DNA from: Novosphingobium ovatum | GTDB lineage: Bacteria; Pseudomonadota; Alphaproteobacteria; Sphingomonadales; Sphingomonadaceae | NCBI RefSeq assembly: GCF_009909235.1 | Contig: NZ_JAAAPO010000001.1 | Coordinates: 62,001-126,000, forward strand | Direction of reading: 5' to 3' | Length of the DNA stretch: 64,000 nt | In this document: positions 61,181 through 64,000 of the stretch, one piece after another | Position numbering within the stretch: the first letter of the stretch is position 1 | How the letters are laid out: every line of letters starts with the position of its first letter | The notes under the pieces: generated by a model | The model's database searches: none | What the model was told of the DNA's origin: nothing | Seen by the model: the letters and a program-made list of their open reading frames with translations, nothing else | Program-made: the position numbers and the translations under genes

Positions 61181-61893
61181 GTGCTGTCCCCGGCCTGACC
61201 CATGTCCATGGTGGGCGCGCGATATTCGGCGCCTTCGGGGCGTTGGGCCCGGTACAGGCGGGTCAGATATTCGGCTTGCGAGATCTCCACCGCGCCCAGC
61301 GATGACAGGTGGCCGGTCATGAACTGGCAATCCAGCAGATCCGCGCCCCCGATGCGCAGCGCGGCCACCAGCCATGCCAGCGCCACCTTGGACGCATCGG
61401 GCACGCGCGAAAACATGCTTTCGCCGCAAAACACCCGGTCAAACCCCACGCCATACAGCCCGCCGACCAATTGGCGTGTGCCATCGGGGGCATCGATCCA
61501 GCATTCGATCGAATGGGCATGGCCCAGCCGGTGCAATTGGTGATAGGTGGCGGCGATGCGGTGGCTGATCCATGTGCCACTGGCGCTGTCGCCGGGGTCC
61601 AGATCGTCCAGATCGTCAAAATCGTCCTCTTCCTCGCCTTCCTTGGGGGGGCGGGGGGCGGCGCATTCCTCCATCACGGCTTCGAACGCCTGATTGCAGG
61701 TGACGGTAATCCGCCCACGTTTCAGCGTGCGCGCCAGCGAGCGCGAGCAATGGAACCCATCAAGCGGCAGGATTCCGCGCAGCCGCGGCTCGATCCAATA
61801 GACTTCGGGATCGTCGCGCGAATCGGCCATTGGAAAAATCCCGCTGCGATAAGCGTTCATCAGCAAGGTTGGGTCGATGATGGGATCTGTCAT
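61009..61893 (-). CDS. aat: leucyl/phenylalanyl-tRNA-protein transferase
   Basis: 294 residues. AYRSGIFPMAD, VYWIEPRLRGILPLDGFH, HRLGHAHSIECW, GGLYGVGFDRVFCGESMFSR and DCQFMTGHLSSLGA are Aat signatures. It adds Leu or Phe to N-termini of proteins, making N-degrons. Two oddities: an acidic insert of about 20 residues (KEGEEEDDFDDLDDLD) before the TWISHR segment, and a C-terminal tail of some 70 residues that is antisense to the end of the DUF2155 gene (172-base overlap). The tail ends SPGKLIAQSLTQTS. Start at MTDPII; MFRRVK seven codons upstream is an alternative. Confidence 0.92.
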   Translation of the reverse strand: MTDPIIDPTLLMNAYRSGIFPMADSRDDPEVYWIEPRLRGILPLDGFHCSRSLARTLKRGRITVTCNQAFEAVMEECAAPRPPKEGEEEDDFDDLDDLDPGDSASGTWISHRIAATYHQLHRLGHAHSIECWIDAPDGTRQLVGGLYGVGFDRVFCGESMFSRVPDASKVALAWLVAALRIGGADLLDCQFMTGHLSSLGAVEISQAEYLTRLYRAQRPEGAEYRAPTMDMGQAGDSTQSGAAGAAGACGAGASWDAGALSLPDAFGALLAAAKSSGFSSSPGKLIAQSLTQTS

Positions 61894-62213
61894 GGCCTTC
61901 ACGCGGCGGAACATAGCCCATTTTGTCCGCAGGACCAGAGGGGGCATGATGCACTTTTCGCCTGTCGGGCAAATGGCCGCAAACTGCGGGTTTTTGCGGG
62001 GTTGACGGTGATTTTTCGGACGGCATTGGCATTTTTGCGTCTTTTTGCCGGGCGGCGGGGGTGGGGGAAAATGCCACCCTTTCCCGCCGCCGCCGCTGTG
62101 TCGCCGGGCTTTGCGCGCGTGCATCATCATGGCCGCCATGCATTTTTTCCGCGCCCAACGCGCATTCATGGCTTGCCATCGGCGCGGCGGCTGGCTAGAG
62201 GCGCGCTTCCCGC
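61894..62213. other. 320-base region between aat and tRNA-Trp
   Basis: Contains the aat promoter on one strand and the tRNA promoter on the other. A small stem (CCGCAAA with TTTGCGG, about 61977-62000) and a run of G/C-rich and T-rich blocks are seen. The longest frame here (starting 62045) is Gly/Pro-rich noise running through the tRNA. No gene supported. Confidence 0.5.
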
Positions 62214-62289
62214 AGGAGTGTAGCTCAGTTGGTAGAGCATCGGTCTCCAAAACCGAGGGCCGTGGGTTCGAGTCCCTCCACTCCTGCCA
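62214..62289 (+). tRNA. tRNA-Trp (anticodon CCA)
   Basis: 76 bases including encoded CCA. Acceptor stem AGGAGTG/CACTCCT, D arm TAGCTCAGTTGGTAGAGCA, anticodon stem TCGGT/ACCGA with loop CTCCAAA (anticodon CCA), and T arm GTGGGTTCGAGTCCCTC. In many bacteria secE and nusG follow tRNA-Trp; here a membrane protein gene follows instead. Confidence 0.97.
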
Positions 62290-62460
62290 GGGTATTTCCG
62301 TCACATCGCTGAAAAACAGGGCGTTTGCCGCGGGGCCGATTGTGCGCATATGGCACGCGGCGGGGCGCAGGCGGGCCTTGCATCGCCACGCGGCGGCATT
62401 AGGGACAATGGCGTCCCTTTTGCGCTGGCCCAGCGCCCGTGACCGAAAGCCGTCCCACCT

Positions 62461-64000
62461 GTGAGCCATAATCTGCCCTTTGCCCCGATCAACCCTGTGG
62501 CCTTTCCGCGCGATTCCGGGCGGGAAAGGGCGATGCTGTGGCTGGGGATCGTGCTGGCGCTGATCTCGGCGCTGCCGGTGATCGTCGCGCGCTATCCGAT
62601 GATGAGCGATTATCCCGCCCATCTGGCGCGCTATCGCGTGATGCTGGATGGCGGGGCCAATCCCGATCTGGCGCGCCACTATGGCTTTGTCTGGCAATGG
62701 ACGGGCAATGTCGGGATCGACCTGTTGATCGGCCCCTTCGCGCAGCTCTTTGGGCTGGAGCAGGCCGGGCGGGTGCTGACGGGCATCATCCCGCCGCTGA
62801 CCGGGCTGGCGCTGGTAGCGGTGTCATGGGTGCTGCGCCGCCGGGTGGGCATCGGCACGCTGCTGGCGATGGCCTTTGTCTGGTCGCCGATGATGCTGAT
62901 CGGATTGCTGAATTTTGCCGCTGGGCAGGCCTTGGCGCTATGGGTGTTTGCCGGCTGGGTGGCGCTGCGCCGGTATTGGTGGCGCGACAGCCTGATGGTG
63001 CCGGCGGGCGTGCTGGTCTGGGTGTTCCACCTGTCGGCCTGGGCGATTCTGGGCGTGCTGGTGTTCGGATACGAGTTCAGCCAGCGCCGCACCGCCGCCA
63101 ACCCCACCGGCGCGCCATGGTGGCGCGCGTTCATCGCGCCTTGGCCCTTGCTGGGGCCGTTGGTGGTGATGGCGCTGTTGCCGGGCACGTCAGGCGCGTT
63201 TTCCTATGGCAATTACTGGTGGGTGTACAAACAGGCGATCTGGCTAAAGGCGATGCGCGACACCTCCTATGCGCTGGATTTTCTGGGGCTGGTGGCGGTG
63301 CTGGCGGCGGTGGCGCTGGCCACGGCACAGCGCTGGATTGATGACCGGCTGGGCTGGGCGGCGCTGATGCTGCTGGCGATGACGATTGCCGTGCCGCGCC
63401 ATATCTCGGGCGGGGATTATGCCGATTACCGGCTGGTGACATCGGGGCTGATGGTGGCCTGTCTGGCGATCGACTGGCCGCGCGCGGGCACGGTGCTGGG
63501 CGTGTGGGCGCGGGTTGGCACGCTGGCGGTGTCGGCGCTGTATCTGGCGCGGCTGGCGGTGACGACGCTGACATGGGGGCAGGGCGCGGCGCAGATGGAG
63601 CGCTATTTGCAGGCGCTGGACCATATTCCGCGCGGCGCCCGTGTGGCCTCGGCGGTGGTGGTGGATTCGGGGCGGTGGGAATTGAACCGCTTTGAACATA
63701 TCGGCGCCTATGCCGTGGTCCGGCGCGAAGCGCTGAGCAATGCCAATTTCGCCGTGGCCAATGTGCATATGCTGCGCATCCGCGATGCCTCGCGCGGGTT
63801 TGTCGATCCCTCGCACCGCATTTTGCAGGCTGCGGACCGGCCCGTGGATCTGGCCGATTTCGCCCCCGCGCGTGAGGCGGACTGGCTGTGGTATGTGGGG
63901 CAGCGCCTGCCTGATCGCCTGCCGCTGGGCGCGGTGGTGGTGTGGAGCGCGCCAGGCACGCTGATCGCGCGGCTGGCGCCGGCGGTGGTGGTGCCGGGCG
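62461..64000 (+). CDS. large polytopic membrane protein (3' end outside window)
   Basis: One frame stays open from GTG 62461 to the window edge, at least 513 codons. ATG 62533 with GGAAAG upstream is an equally good start. About eight to ten hydrophobic helices are visible (MLWLGIVLALISALPVIV, GIIPPLTGLALVAVSWVL, LLAMAFVWSPMMLIGLLNF, ALDFLGLVAVLAAVALA), with MSDYPAHLARYRVM after the first helix and a soluble C-terminal part (IPRGARVASAVVVDSG). An early D-x-P-x-H loop followed by many helices recalls GT-C-type glycosyltransferases or lipid-linked sugar transferases, but I cannot confirm the family. Confidence 0.8.
   Translation, partial: MSHNLPFAPINPVAFPRDSGRERAMLWLGIVLALISALPVIVARYPMMSDYPAHLARYRVMLDGGANPDLARHYGFVWQWTGNVGIDLLIGPFAQLFGLEQAGRVLTGIIPPLTGLALVAVSWVLRRRVGIGTLLAMAFVWSPMMLIGLLNFAAGQALALWVFAGWVALRRYWWRDSLMVPAGVLVWVFHLSAWAILGVLVFGYEFSQRRTAANPTGAPWWRAFIAPWPLLGPLVVMALLPGTSGAFSYGNYWWVYKQAIWLKAMRDTSYALDFLGLVAVLAAVALATAQRWIDDRLGWAALMLLAMTIAVPRHISGGDYADYRLVTSGLMVACLAIDWPRAGTVLGVWARVGTLAVSALYLARLAVTTLTWGQGAAQMERYLQALDHIPRGARVASAVVVDSGRWELNRFEHIGAYAVVRREALSNANFAVANVHMLRIRDASRGFVDPSHRILQAADRPVDLADFAPAREADWLWYVGQRLPDRLPLGAVVVWSAPGTLIARLAPAVVVPG

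Noticed and set aside
62045..62464. A small Gly/Pro-rich protein overlapping tRNA-Trp.
   Set aside because: It reads straight through a complete tRNA gene and has no ribosome site or domain.
1..64000. Phage, insertion sequence or CRISPR content that would mark a mobile island.
   Set aside because: No transposase, integrase, phage structural gene or regularly spaced repeat was found. The only tRNA (62214) is far from the catabolic block and no duplicated tRNA end was noticed.

Overview
The window looks like the chromosome of a high-GC alphaproteobacterium of the Sphingomonadales, most likely Novosphingobium or a close relative. This rests on codon use, on a ChpT phosphotransferase, an NDUFA12 and DUF2155 gene pair next to aat, an alphaproteobacterial RpoH, and a large TonB receptor and VOC/SDR catabolic block. 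No database search could be run, so genus and product names come from reading motifs in the translations.

Region 1 (1-37.8 kb) is an accessory catabolic region. It starts with two VOC extradiol-dioxygenase-like genes around a flavoprotein monooxygenase, followed by a secreted GH3 glycosidase. A leftward operon reads HisD-family dehydrogenase, SDR, C-C hydrolase-like alpha/beta hydrolase, small VOC protein, O-methyltransferase. A rightward operon diverges from it: FAH-family hydrolase, EthD-like protein, cupin, SDR, then a nucleoside-hydrolase-like protein. The centre holds an MFS exporter/importer, a hybrid histidine kinase with a coupled LuxR-type response regulator, and several alpha/beta hydrolases. 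One of these hydrolases lacks both the Ser and the His of its triad. A second MFS transporter, a GPH-type symporter, an SDR and a TonB-dependent receptor follow. The block ends with a Tat-type hydrolase, a methyltransferase operon, a DUF1838 protein, a PCMH-type flavin oxidase, a cytochrome b561, an AllA-like protein, an LLM flavin monooxygenase and a GluP/FucP-type sugar transporter. A reasonable but unproven reading is uptake of a glycosylated aromatic or polyketide-like compound through the TonB receptor, removal of its sugar by GH3, hydroxylation, ring opening and C-C hydrolysis of the aglycone, and sugar import by GluP. The two-component pair is the only regulator seen in this block.

Region 2 (37.8-64 kb) is mostly housekeeping. 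It has Pit phosphate transport with a NUDIX-DUF47 fusion, a ModE-like regulator, a globin-coupled chemoreceptor, a TPR protein, a degenerate NtrC-like regulator, a sulfotransferase-like protein, rpoH, an RluA-family pseudouridine synthase, a JAMM peptidase, chpT and an AmpD-like amidase. These are followed by RNase P RNA, a queuosine-precursor transporter, cytochrome c, argB, marC, folD, yggT, a fatty acyl-AMP ligase, recX, the NDUFA12/DUF2155/aat group, tRNA-Trp and a large membrane protein that runs off the right edge.

Many genes are translationally coupled by 1-4 base start/stop overlaps. I saw no phage genes, transposases or CRISPR arrays.
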